Assembly (NCBI GenBank): GCA_022414725.1
Contig: CM039465.1
Coordinates: forward strand, 20,677,113 to 20,741,112
From: Microglena sp. YARC
Lineage: Eukaryota > Chlorophyta > Chlorophyceae > Chlamydomonadales > Chlamydomonadaceae
DNA: 64,000 nt
Direction of reading: 5' to 3'
The position numbers and the translations under genes are program-made. Below are positions 9,715-22,600 of the stretch, in pieces. Each line of letters begins with the position of its first letter. The first letter of the stretch is position 1. Below the pieces are notes generated by a model that saw only the letters and a list, made by a program, of their open reading frames with translations, was not told the origin of the DNA and did no database searches.

Positions 9715-12334
9715 GTCTACACATCAGCGTAGCAGCAGAAACAATAGGGATACCCATGCACGGCATATCTCCAAAAGTGTATGTGGGCAATTTTTCACTC
9801 AGTGTGAGTGGAAATTCCCTGCAGTGCAAGGGAATTTTCCGTCAGCTGTGCTTTCCGAATCCTTGTCACTGTTTCATTTTCTTGGGTACTCGTGGCAGCT
9901 TCCCGCCAGCTCCATTAGCCAGCCTCTGGATCGAATCCGATGCTTGGAGCTGCATTGGAATGCTTGCCATATCAGCTTTCAGACGCACTAGCTAGCTTCA
10001 GGTTTGGCTGAAGGACAGAGAAAGGGAGCTGTCTAGATGCTGCTATCCTTAGCCCCAAAAGGACAAATCCTAGGCGGCGGCGCAAGCAACGCGGAAACTT
10101 GGCGGAGAGTGTTGGCTATCGGAACGACAGCTGGCAACGGAATCGAGTTACAATACGGTTAATATAGTTAAGACAGTTGGCTTCGTGGCTTCATGTGATG
10201 GGACAAAAGGACAAGGGGGTGATCCTGAGGGCTCCCACCCCCCTGAAGGGGGGGCTTTGCCAGAAACAGTGGGGCAGGTCCCAAGTAGCCATGGGCAAAG
10301 ACAAGACTGCGCAAGCAGCAAAAACACTGAAATCATGAGACATCACACTCCTTCATCCAGTCCAGTCCTGTCCAGTCCCGTCCAGTCCTTCCCTGTCATG
10401 CCCAGTCCTGTCCAGCCCAGTCCTGTCCAGTCCAAACACAAACAGAGATCCCTGAGCAATACCAAACTCCTATTTGAAGCTCAGATCAAATCCATCACCT
10501 GCGATGGTGGTGGTGGGATGGGAGTGGATGGATGGGTGGGATGGGGTGGGGGCTGATAGCCAGCCAGGGAAGCTGCGTAGAAGCTGCTGGTTATACATCA
10601 TAAATGGCATAATAATAATAATAATAATATTTGGACAACCTGTTTGTCTGTGGATTGGATTGCATGGTCTATCAGCGTGCAAGCTGCCTCGCGTCTGTGG
10701 GTGGAGCATGCGTAGGGCAAAGCGAGACGCAACCAACCAACCAACCAACTGGATCTGCGTCTGCGACGCAATGCAACGGACCCTCCAACATCTGTGTATG
10801 TGGCGCAGCGAATGATAGTGGCCTCACATATCTGACTCACACACATAACAGGAGCACACTGCCCCCCATCCCACCCCCACCCCCTGATCTACCGGATCTG
10901 CGTCTGCGACGCAGCGGACCCTTTAAAATCTGTGTCTGATATGTGGACAGCCTCTTTGTCTGTGGATTGCATTGGACACTTCATGAACTAACCCCCAACA
11001 ATGACACGTTTAATTCTTTGTCTCTGGGCTTCCGTCGTTAATTGGCATCAGGCCGACGGAGCAACAGGTGGCAACGAAAGCGAGTTAGTTACCAGGCCGT
11101 TGGCTGACTTGTCAGGCTTCGTCACGGTCAGACGGTCGGACACACAGACCGACAAATGGGTAACCCTGGGGGCTCCCGCGCCCTTGAAGAGGGGGTATCG
11201 CCAACTAACCCCCAACAATGACACATTTAATTATTTGTCTCAGGGCTTTCGTCGTTCATTGGCTGACACACAAAGTCACAAGGTGCAGACAGGCAGCTAG
11301 GCAGCCTTTGCAGAAGGCAGGTGGGCAGCTAGGCAGGCTAGCAGACCTCTCAGAGCATTCAATATGGCATCCAGTCTCAGGGCTTCTGTCATTCATTGGC
11401 CTGTCAATTGGACAGTCCCTTGATCTTCGGTATTCGCGACCTAGCGACACCCTAGGGTGTTCATCACATCATGAATTGCTGCGCATCACATGACAAATTT
11501 GAATTCGAATTGTTACATGGTGTATCAGGACACATGTGAATAATGTGATACATGTTACAGCCCAGGGTTTGCCAGATATAATGCAGGATTTGGATTTTGA
11601 TTGTTGCATGGTTTCTCAACTCTGGGCTGCTCACCGTTTCTCAATGCCATATCCCCCCGTGCGGTACCCACGGAAACCAGGGAGCATATTAAGCAGAGTA
11701 CACAAATTTTAAAGGCGTGTCCAGGTATTATGATAGTTTTTCTTAATATCTACGAGCAGCAGCTTCTAGGCAGCTCCCTGAGTCAGCCACTAGGCTAAGC
11801 CCCAAGATGTCAACAGCTGTGGACAGCGGATTCTGTCAGCTTCCAGACACACTAGGTTGCATTAGCTTTGGCTGTATAGCCAGTCAGGGGAGCTGCCTAG
11901 AAGCTGCTGCTTTTAGCTGCAAAGAAAAACACTGGGTATTATGCAGAGATTATTACAATAAAGAATGGCATGTATGATCTATATCTATCTATCTTTATCT
12001 ATAATGTGGTATCATAATAAATATAATGTTTTTCTACTTTTATATTGTACTGTCAATGGCAGGCCAGTGATTAAGTTAGACTGAGTTTGCGGTACGTCTT
12101 TTTGTTTGGTTGCCAACTTGTTACAAAGACAGAATCTTTCAGAAATTCAGACCGAGGCTACCACCGCATAAATTTGAGCTTTCTTGTTGTTATTGCCCAC
12201 CGTCTTCGGCAGTAACACCGACATTCAAACGATTCAATACATTTTCAAAGACATCGCAGATAGTTTAACTTATCGCAGGCCAAATTAGAGCCAAGTTAGA
12301 GCACCCTTCGTCCTCACCTGGTTGCAAATATTTA

Positions 12335-12505
12335 GGGAACGGCAATATGAAATAAATGATGCCGGCAGTCTATCTAGGCTACAGAAACCATTCATGCACA
12401 ATAACATACCGGTATGATGCAGTTTGTATGATATCATTTGATTAAATGATATAATACTCGCCTTTGGTCAAGAGCGTATGATATGCTGGTCCCTACAAAT
12501 TAATG
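12335..12505. mobile_element. Palindromic MITE, family P (AGGGAACGGCA ends, ATATGATATCAT cores)
   Basis: Starts agggaacggcaatatga and ends atgatatgctggtccct, i.e. imperfect inverted ends, with internal atgatatcat palindromes. Further copies: 18159-18309 (OLA1 intron 6), 33495-33652 (glycoprotein intron), 48345-48425 (one end only) and 49048-49231 (the cleanest, with agggaacggca and tgccgtcccct ends). All lack coding sequence. Confidence 0.8.
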
Positions 12506-12562
12506 CAACTCTATGTTTTTCCACCAACTCTACAAATTTGCTAGAGTGTTTGACCCCTGCAG

Positions 12563-12682
12563 GCGTCCCTGTTGACTGCTACCCCCCAGTGTGGCTGTGC
12601 GGACCAGCCACTTCAGTATGCCACCCATACTAATCGCATGTCACCCTTACCCCCGCCATCTGTAGTCATGCGCCACAGTTGA
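12563..12682 (+). CDS. Possible terminal exon of an unidentified gene (weak)
   Basis: After ccctgcag the frame reads ASLLTATPQCGC... for 39 residues to TGA. The composition looks more coding-like than its surroundings, but there is no recognised family, no second exon and no neighbouring junction copies. I do not know its function and it may be non-coding. Confidence 0.15.
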   Translation, partial: ASLLTATPQCGCADQPLQYATHTNRMSPLPPPSVVMRHS

Positions 12683-13227
12683 TCGAGGTAATTCAAATTT
12701 ACGTTTTGAACTTTTGAACAGTAATTGTTTACAATGTATACGTTTCATGAGCCAAAATCTACGTTTTATGAAAAAAAACATGAGCCATGTAACACAAGTT
12801 AGCTCTGTCCTGAAGTAATTAACATGACTGAGTTCTGGATTAGAGCTCAAGGACAATCGCCAGTCCTGGCCATGTAAAACTTGGCAGTGGCCTTAATTAC
12901 TTGTGGTAAAGGACCCAAACCCGTAGGGTGCTTGTAGTGGGTGAGCCATGAACTATGTATACAAGTAACCACCCTGTAGTTGAACTCTCCTTCGCATCTA
13001 TTTGTCAGTCCAGCGATCAAGCGATTACTCGAAGGGGTAGTCGTCGAAGGGAAGCATGCGGCTCATGAAAGCGCGCAGCGCAGTTGAGAGAGTAACAGCA
13101 AGCGAGGTTTCATAAAGCCCCATGACGAGGTTCTTATTTGTCGTGGCCTCAATTTAGAAACTTCCTCCTGCTGGTGTCCAGGTGTCCTGGTGAGAATCTG
13201 CCCTGAGTGTCACCATGATGATCTGAC

Positions 13228-13483
13228 CAAGGCATGCTGCCATGGGGAATGTGGTTTGCACGATGCCTGAGCCAACAGTCTGGCTGGTGCGAAACATCAA
13301 TAATCGAGCATGCCGATGCTGCAGCGAGCGTTTGGGTCGAGCAGAAACATTATATAATAATCGGTCGTGACCGATGCTCAGGCCAACGTTTCGCGAGCTC
13401 GAAAACATTACCCAGACCTGAGATGCCGATGGGCCGTTCCGCGAAAAAACACCCTAATAATCGTGTTTTGCACGATTAATCTT
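13228..13483. repeat. Dispersed cgattaatcgtgc repeat upstream of OLA1
   Basis: Contains tgcacgatgcctgagccaac, gaaacattat, the phrase cagacctgaga, and ends in aatcgtgttttgcacgatt, an inverted core. Relatives: 40320-40440, 44498-44672 and, reversed, 48855-48960. Here it ends about 190 bp before the OLA1 start codon, so it may overlap the promoter. Confidence 0.7.
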
Positions 13484-13674
13484 GAATAGGAAAAACACAT
13501 GGTCGTGTCTTGTCCCCAACGCATGTTCTTTCGGACGTTGTGCCCGGTTCCGGAAACAAAAAATCGCCCCAAGCCAACTTCGGATTCCTTCGACTCGCCC
13601 CAGATCCCATTTCATAATAGCACATGAGCTCGTAATCTGTCTTTTCCCGTACTCAATAAGCAAACCTTTTCAAC

Positions 13675-16600
13675 ATGGCTCCCAAAAAGAAGGGTGATGC
13701 CCAGCCAGAAAACAAGGTCGCACGCTTCGGTCGTGTGCGAAACAACCTGAAGGTCGGATTAGCTTCTCATGCAGCCTCGACGCCTCCGACATGCGTAACT
13801 AGCACATCGCAATGAAATGAATCCAACCCGCCTTTCACGATCATTCGCAGATGGGTATCGTGGGTCTGCCCAATGTCGGCAAGTCCTCACTCTTCAACCT
13901 TTTGACCGCCCAGGTAAAACAATGCTCGCTCTGTATTTGTTGCTTTTCAATTGCTTCCGTACGCCGCACCTTCGACCAACTCGATGATCTACCCCATCCT
14001 AACCCACCCTCGCATTTTCCCATGCGCCTCTCGTTCCACAGTCCATCGCCGCCAGCAAGTGAGTATTGCATATAGGACGCGCTGAGGTAGCAGATGCGAA
14101 CGGTTTGGGGATACATCGCGCTCAGTTGCATGTTCAGAATTATGCAGCACGCTCACTCGGTCTGTGGCTGTACTTCAGATATGCCCAGGCGAAGAAGTAG
14201 CAGGGGTGTGCATGAGCTGTGGCAATATTATCCCTCAGAGCTGCAAAATTTGAACATGTGGAAATGGGCATGATATGTTTAGTTTAGAAACTCCACACGG
14301 GTTTCAGCTGTTTGTCACAGGAAGATGACACTGTTGGCTTGTATTGCATATACTGCTACGTATGTTTCACATTTACTGCTACGTATGTATCTCATGCATG
14401 TTTCAGATCAGGGGTGGTCTACTAGGCTAAAGGACCTTTCCCAACCTTCAATAATCAAGAGCGTTTATATATTACCAATATCACAAGCTTATTGGGTATC
14501 CTTTCCCTACATTTAGAAGTAACCACGTGTATCGTTCTTTGGTTTCTAGTTCACTGTCGAGTTTACTGTCTATTAGCATATCACTAAGCTGTAGAACGCA
14601 TTTCGACTGTAGGGGCCTCTCCCAATGTAATTATACCTATGGACTTCTATTTATTTATTATTTATTCAGTATCGAATACTAATATGTACAGGATATGATT
14701 TTTTAGTTTTATGGGGTTCCTACACGAGCCTTAAAAATGTAGCCGTGATTGAATCTACAGGATTTACACTTTTACTTGATGAGGTTCTACCCCCCCCCCC
14801 CCCCAAAAAAAAACATATGTTTGGTTGAATGCTGCAGGTTAGGAACTTTTTTATTATGGGGTTCTTACATCAGCTCCCCAAATGCAGTTGTGAACGAATA
14901 TTCAGGATAGGATAGAAACTTTTTGGCGGAGCCCCCCCTTCTGGGGGGCAGGAGCCTCCAGGGTTACGCATTTGTCAGTCCGACCGACCATCCGACCATA
15001 CATCCGTCTGACCGAGACGAAGCCTGATACGTCAGCCAGCGGTCTCGTAATTAACTCGCTTCCGTTGCCACCTGTCGCTCCGTTGCGAACACCTCTCCGC
15101 CAATTTTTAACTTTGCTTGCGACGCTGCATATAACTTTTTATGATTGTTTTCTTGCAGCAGCCTTCCAAATACATGCGTGATCGAATCTACAGGATAGTA
15201 CAATTTTAATTATGGGGTCATTACACCAGCCTTCTATTTCAGTTTTGACTGAATCTACTGGATATAATTTTTTCATAGCCATTCAAGAAATTATTTGGAT
15301 TTGGAACTTCTCATGTTCGTAGTTCGAACCTCCACTTTTTCAGGCAATTGTTTGGAGCATTCTTAGAATTCTCGATTCTCAGGCAATTTTTTTGTATTTC
15401 TCAGGTCGAATTCTCAAATCGGAGGTACAATTTGACATCCACAAAATGTTTCAAAAGCCCATATCCAAATCATCCACTGAATTGCTGAAATGAGTTTTTT
15501 TTGCACCAGCCTTCCAAAAATGCTGGTAATTGAATGTCACAGGAGAAACTGTATTTCTAGTTTGTATTCGAATGTTTGTGATTTCAAAAAGGAAGTAACA
15601 CAAATTTGTCTTAGGGTCAGTTGATGTTATCTTGGCTACACTGTTTTGGGAGCAGCCGCTGTTCGGAGTACAAGATATACATAATAATCAAACAAGCAAT
15701 TCACACTTCAAACAAAATGGACCAGCCTCCAAGACACCATGTAACGGCTTCCTTGCACTGTACCTTCCCTCCAGCTTCCATATCACCACTTAACAGCTTC
15801 CCTGTACTGTACCTTCCCTCCAGCTTCCCTTTCTGTACCATCGATCCCAACGAGGGTCGGTGCGCTGTGCCAGACGAGCGCTACGACTTGCTCTGTGATC
15901 TTTGGAAGCCTCCCAGCAAGTACCCTGCGTACTTGTCCATAGTCGATATTGCCGGTCTGGTTAAGGGAGCTGCTGAAGGTGCTGGTCTGGGAAATGCTTT
16001 CCTGTCCCACATCGCTGCGGTGGACGGAATTTTCCATTGCGTGAGTGCACTTGAATTGCACAATGCAATTGCTTGAGCATTGTTTATATTACCAGTCCAG
16101 TTAAGGGAGCTGTGAAGAGTGCTGGTCTGGTAAATGCTTTCCTCTCCCACAATGCAGCCAACACAACTAAACTCAGCTTGACTCGACACATCTCAGTGAG
16201 GGGTGGGTGGAGGTGGGGTGGGGGTGGGTGGGTGGGGTAAACAACACAACACATCTTAAACTCGACTTGTCACATCTCAATGAGGTGGGGTGGGTGGTTG
16301 GGGTGGGGTAAACAACACAACACAACACAAGTTGACACAACTCAATAAACTCGACTCGTCACATATCTATGAGGGGTGGGTGGAGGTGGGGTGGGGTAAA
16401 CACAACAACACAACACAACTTGACACAACTCAAGTAAACTCGACTCGTCACATCTCAATTCAACAAAATGCAACAAAAAAAAGTCTGCCTTCACCCTATC
16501 AACCTAATGAATGGATCATGCTTGTGCAGGTGGTTGGCCCCAGTGCAAGCCAGCGGGCTGGCCCCCTCAACCTCACGCCTCGTAATAAGGCGTACGATTG

Positions 16601-19600
16601 ATTTATTTGTCAAACCTACCACCATTCAAATAATTTGATAAGTGATAATAATTCAAATAATTATTTATGCTTGTGCAGGTTCGTGCCTTTGACAACGATG
16701 AGATTTTGCACGTTGAGGACAGTGTTGATCCCATCCGTGATTTGGAGATCATCCAGGTATGTCGTAGAAGCTGATCATGAGCCTTCCCTTTATGCTGTTT
16801 ATTGGCGGAGACCTCTCTTCAAGGGGGCGGGAGTCCCCAGGGTTACCCATTTTTCTATCTGACCGACTGACCCACCGACTGTCTGACAGAGACAAAGCCT
16901 GATACGTCAGCCAACGGTCTCGTAACTAACTCGCTTCTGTTGCCACCTGTCGAACACTCTTCGCCATTTTTTAGCGTCGCTTGCGATACTGCATAGGACT
17001 TGTGTCATTTGATATTTCTTGTATATGTGATTTGTAGACCATCTATTCCTTCCTATTTGCTGTTTTTGTCATTTGAGATTTCATGTATTTGTGGTTAGGA
17101 GATCATCCAGGTGGAGACATCTCAGCCAATCATGAGCCTTCCTCTTTTGCTGTTTTTTCATTTGGTATTTCATGTATATGTGCTTTGAAGATCATCCAGG
17201 TAAGGCATAGAGAGCGACCGCCATCCCCACCCCCAATCCTTTGTCAGGCAGATTGTTGCACCCGATCAACCGACCCAACCCTCTGTTTGGCAGATTGTTG
17301 CAACCGATCAACCAACCCCAACCCTGTGTTTGGCAGAGTGTTGAAACCAAGCAACCAACCAACCATCTCCAACCCCGACCCTCTGTTTGGCTGAGTGTTG
17401 CAACCGACCAACCAACAAACTATCCCCAACCCTAACCCTCTGCCTGGCAGTGTGCCGCAATAAATTAACATCTCTTCCCCTCCCTCAATCCGAACAACCA
17501 ACAAGCAACGCCTGCTCACGTCATGTCTTGGTGAAGTATTTTCTGATGCATGTTATCTACAGTCCAGGGGTAGACAATTAGCCTGACAACCTTCATGGTC
17601 CCCTTCCCCCTCAGAAGGAATTGTGCCACACACACACCACCACCACCACTAACTTCTGCCTACCCCCCAACCCCCCTATCCTTGAAGAGGGTGCTTTGCC
17701 GTAACTGAGCAGGTCGTGTGAGTCCCATATTGCTTATATAGGCGTAGTAGATCTCCTTGCCCTTCTTGATGTCCTTCATAGCAACCAACTTCATGGACCC
17801 CTTCCCCCCCAGAACGAATTGTGCCACACACCACCACACAACCACTAACTTCTGCCTAACCCACTACCCACGGCCCTTCATAGCAACCAACTCCCCCCCC
17901 CCCCCCCCCCCCCCCCTTTTCCCCTCAGAACGAATTGTGCCTCAAGGATTTGGAGTTCGTCGCCAAGGCCAAGGATGGCATTGAAAAGGAGATCAAGAAG
18001 TCAACTACCAGGAAGCCCCACCCATTGTTCGAGTCTACATTCGAGAAGGTGTGTACTGTAGCCGGAGGTGTGTATTGTAGTGGAAGGTGTGTTTTGTAGC
18101 AGAATGTGTGCATTGTAGCTGAAGGTGTGTGTTGTAGCAGAAGATTTATGTATAGGGACCGGCATATTATATGATGTTGACCAAAGGTGGAATATGATAT
18201 CATGCAAATTGCATCATGTGATATTGTATGTAAATGGTGACTTTGGCCTAGTCAGACTGCCGGCACCATATGATGTATCATATGATATCATATTGCCGTT
18301 CCCTATTTAGATACCCCGCTCAACCTCAATGTGTGTTACTAGCCAAGAAGGACAAATAATGCTGATTGCCATGCTGCATGTTTTCCAATTTCAAATTAAA
18401 TGTCAAGCCTCCTCTGCCCGATGACATTTACAAGTCCAAATTGTAAACAACCACTGCTTTCATATCTCAGGTTGAACAGCTGTTGCAAAGCAACAGGCCC
18501 ATTCGCGATGGGGAGTGGACCGCAGGCGAGGTGGATTTCATCAAGGTGAGGTCCTGGTGCCACTAATTATGGGAAAGTTTTTATTTTTTAAATAAACAAA
18601 CTTTTTTATCATTTTAAAATAAAAACTTAAAATAACCGAACTTGTTTTTACAAATAAATCATTATACCATTCGCGATGAAGAGTGGACCGCAAGCAAGGT
18701 GGAGATCATCAAGGTGAGGTCCTGAGGAGAATTTCCTAGTATTCTTTTTTACTGCCGCTAAATTGCAAGCAGCTAAATTGCTGGCTGGAGCCAAACAAGA
18801 TGGAGTTCATCAAGGTGAGGTCCTGGGGTGTTTTTTCTGGTTTTCTTTTTAACTGCCCAAGACGGCAAGCAGCTGGCTGGAGCCATGTAACCAAGTGCAA
18901 GTTTAGGTGAGGTCAGCCATCAGGCTGCTTGCTGTCTGCAGGGGGAGTAAACTCAAATGATTTCTACCCATGCAATGTTTTGGGGTTCAGTTCACCAGCG
19001 CTTGTTTTTTAAATGCCTTTCCTGTTTAGAAGGTCGTGCTTGTCTCTTTAGCCTGATAGGCTATCCCTGGACTGTAAACCCATGCATGAACTACTACACC
19101 ACACTCCTTAGTCAAAGTTCGCCTTATTACAAGGCCTGAGGTCGAGGGGGCCAGCCCGTTTGCCTGCAATGGGGCCAACCGCCAAAACTTCTTAATATGT
19201 GTTAGGGTGGAAGTGGTTCCTTTCTTGAACCTACTATATCATTATCGTCTCCTTCAGGCACTATTCGCCCAGACAGGAACACAGTAATTTAAACACAGGT
19301 TAGTACAATTAGCTGAAATGGGCAACCTGATTATCCCCAAGCCCGTCATCGACGTAGTCCACATGGGGGAGGGGGGAGGGGGGGGGGGGGGCTAGTAAAT
19401 TAATAATGCCGGCTTAAATAGAGACCTGTACATGTGTTCATTTAATTGCTTTATTGTGCTTGTCCAACAGGATAGCATGGGCCTGCTGATCACCACCTAG
19501 CCTGTTTTCTATTTCCATCTCAACTCATGTCGACCCCACACTGAGATCAGCATTTGGCCTGTACTCAGCATTTGTAACTTCATGTGCTTGTCCAACAGGA

Positions 19601-22600
19601 TAGCATGGGCATGCTGATCACCACCAAGCCCGTCGTCTACATGATCAACATGAGCTCTAAGGACTTCCAGCGCAAGAAGAACAAGTGGCTGCCCAAGATC
19701 CATGCATGGGTGCAGGTGAGAGGGTGGTGGTGTGTATAAGGGAGGGTCTACAGGAAAGAAAGAGAAAAGAGTGACAAAGAGTAAAGTAAAAGAAAAGAAA
19801 GACGAGGAACCCAAAGCTTATAGACTAGCTAAAGCTAATCTAAAAAGAAAAAGGGGCTGCCCTAGATCCACGTATGGTTGCAGGTGAGAGGGTGGTGGTG
19901 TGTGTGAGTGTGTGTAGGGGGGGGGGGGGATATGAGGGGTTCAGGGTGAACATCACCGTTAGGGTCTCTACTATCTGTTGGGGATCTGCTACTATTGCTG
20001 CGTACATGTCAGGAATCCGCTACTAGCTACTATCTATTGGGGATCCGCTACTAGCTACTATCTGTTGGGGATCCGCTACTAGCTATTATCTGTTGGGGAT
20101 CTGCTACTATTGCTGCATACATGTCAGGAATCTGCTACTAGCTACTATCTATTGGGGATCCGCTACTAGCTACTATCTGTTGGGAATCCGCTACTAGCTA
20201 CTATCTGTTGGGGATCCGCAACTAGCTACTATCTGTTGGGAATCCGCTACTAGCTACTATCTGTTGGGGATCTGCTACTATTGCTGCATACTTGTCAGGA
20301 ATCCGCTACTAGCTACTATCTATTGGGGATCCGCTACTAGCTACTATCTGTTGGGGATCTGCTACTAGCTACTATCTGTTGGGGATCCGCTACTAGCTAC
20401 TATCTGTTGGGAATCCGCTACTAGCTACTATCTGTTGGGGATCCGCTACTAGCTACTATCTGTTGGGGATCCGCTACTAGCGACTATCTGTTGGGAATCT
20501 GTTACTATTGCTGCATACATGTCAGATTATACATGTCAAGGAAGAAGTTTCCAGCGGCCCGGGCCCGAGTACCTTCCACTGCGGAGTTGGTGTACACAGA
20601 GGAGGGGATGAATATTTTGGCATTAAGCATGGGTGCAAGTGAGAGTATAGAATATGTAATATGTAGAAACACGGCGGTGGCGCCACTACCCCCTTCAGTG
20701 TCGAGTGGGAGGAGCAGGCGTGGGCTGTTGCTAAAAAGTAGAAACAAATGCACCAAATAGAAAGCAATACCAAATTAGCACAGGTTGTACAAATAATAAC
20801 CTTCTTGTCACCTATGTATTGGAGCACAGCAGGGATTTCCCCCTCCCCGCTATATATACACAGAAGAAGCACAAAATAAACACAAATAAGCATACATAAC
20901 CATGTCCTCTGTATATGGGAGCATGGAGGTGGCACCATGATTCCCTTCAGTGTGGAGTGGGAGGAGCAGCTGTGGACTGTTGCCAAGAAACAGAAACAAA
21001 TACACAAAACGAAGACACATACGCTCAAAATATACTCACAAATATGTACATAATAATCATGTTGTGCTCTGTATACAGGAGCATGGAGGAGGCACCATGA
21101 TCCCCTTTAGTGTGGAGTGGGAGGAGGCTCTGTGGGCCCTTCGGGACAACCCTGATGGCGAGAAGGAGTTTTTGGAGATCGAGCCCAAGAGTGTGTCAGC
21201 CCTGCCCAAGTTGATTGTGCAAGGCTACAAGGATCTGGTGCGTGGTAGTGGTAGTGGGCCGGTTTCGGTGTGACCCAAGTGTGACGCACTGCCATGCAGC
21301 GACAGAATGGCGTCGCTAAGTCGGAAAATAAAAGTGCCAAACCCACACCATCATGCCCTGCCCACACCCATATCCTTCCTCAAACCGTACCTGTACCTTA
21401 CAGTTCCTGTGCCTCACAGTTATTATACCTCGCAGCCTCTGTATTGTCACCCTCCTTGTACCTCACAATCCATGCACCATCCAGCCCTGTACCTCGCACT
21501 CCCTGCACCTCGCTCACCCTACCTGCCTGGTAGTACATTTTGTCATTTGGGGTTGCGCTTTTGACGCAACTGCCTCCTTTTGGGTTGCGCTTTTGACTCA
21601 ACGGAAAACGAAAATCTGCGCGCTGCACCCGGAGGGAGGGGGGTTAAAAAGTTGTGTCAATCGCGCAGACAGGCCCCAAAACTTTGCGTGGTGTAGTTCC
21701 TTTCCTGCAACTCTACTGTGTCTGTCTGTCTGTTGTTACATTCCAGGGGTAGACCAAATAGGGAAAAGGGACTTGCCCAACCGTGGTATCAGGAGGGGCT
21801 CAAACGGAAAATAGCTCTGATGAACTGAACCCCAAATATTTGTTTGACTGATGGGGGCCCTGAGTTCGTGCTCCGATAATAATAGAATTTTAAGATTCTA
21901 CCCTGTCCTCCTAAGTCTGCAGGAGGGCCTGCCTCCTCTTCACCAACACTCCCCCCCCCACCCACCCACCCACCCCCTCCCGCCCCCTTAGTCGCTCACC
22001 TCACCCATATCCACCCCCCACCCCTCCCGCACACACACAAACCTCACCCTACCCTACCGCGTCTGCAATATCTGATCATAACAGCCTACGACAGCCTGGA
22101 ATAGCCTGCAGATGACCTATATATAGCCTGTAATAACCTACAAATAGCCTGGAATAGCCTGAAACAGTCTAGAAATTAACTACTAATGGCCTGTACATAG
22201 CCCGAAACAAAAACCCTGCTCTACCGCATCTCCACCATCTGATCTACTTCTTAACCGCTGGTGGAAATAGCCTGAAACTAGCCTGAAATATCCTGAAATA
22301 ATCTGCAAATAGCCTGAAACGAAAACCCTGCTCTACCGTGCCTCCAGGATCTGATCTACTACTTCACCGCTGGTGAGACTGAGGTGCGTGCTTGGACCAT
22401 CATCAAGGGCACTATGGCACCCGGTGCTGCTGGAGTCATCCACGGTGACTTTGAGCGTGGTTTCATCAAGGCTGAGGTGGTTGGCTTTGACGACTTCAAG
22501 GCCGTCACTACTGCCCCCTCCATGTCTGAGGTGCGTGAATGGTGTGTGTGTCTATCGGGGGGGGGGGGGGGACTTAAAGGCCATGACTACTGCCCCCTCG

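Larger units (their letters stand above)
10070..13230. other. Repeat-rich interval between the CXXC gene and OLA1
   Basis: Contains two reverse family A elements (10070-10260, 11050-11201), the inverted aggactggac minisatellite (10350-10432), duplicated tttgtctgtggattg segments (10640-10690 and 10950-10985) with 'ctgcgtctgcgacgca' motifs, an M1 copy (11748-11935) and a palindromic MITE (12335-12505). Apart from the weak exon candidate at 12563 no gene was found. Confidence 0.6.

Noticed and set aside
19978..20512. Regular 28-bp repeats suggesting a CRISPR array
   Set aside because: Units are contiguous without unique spacers, lie in a nuclear intron and have no cas genes.
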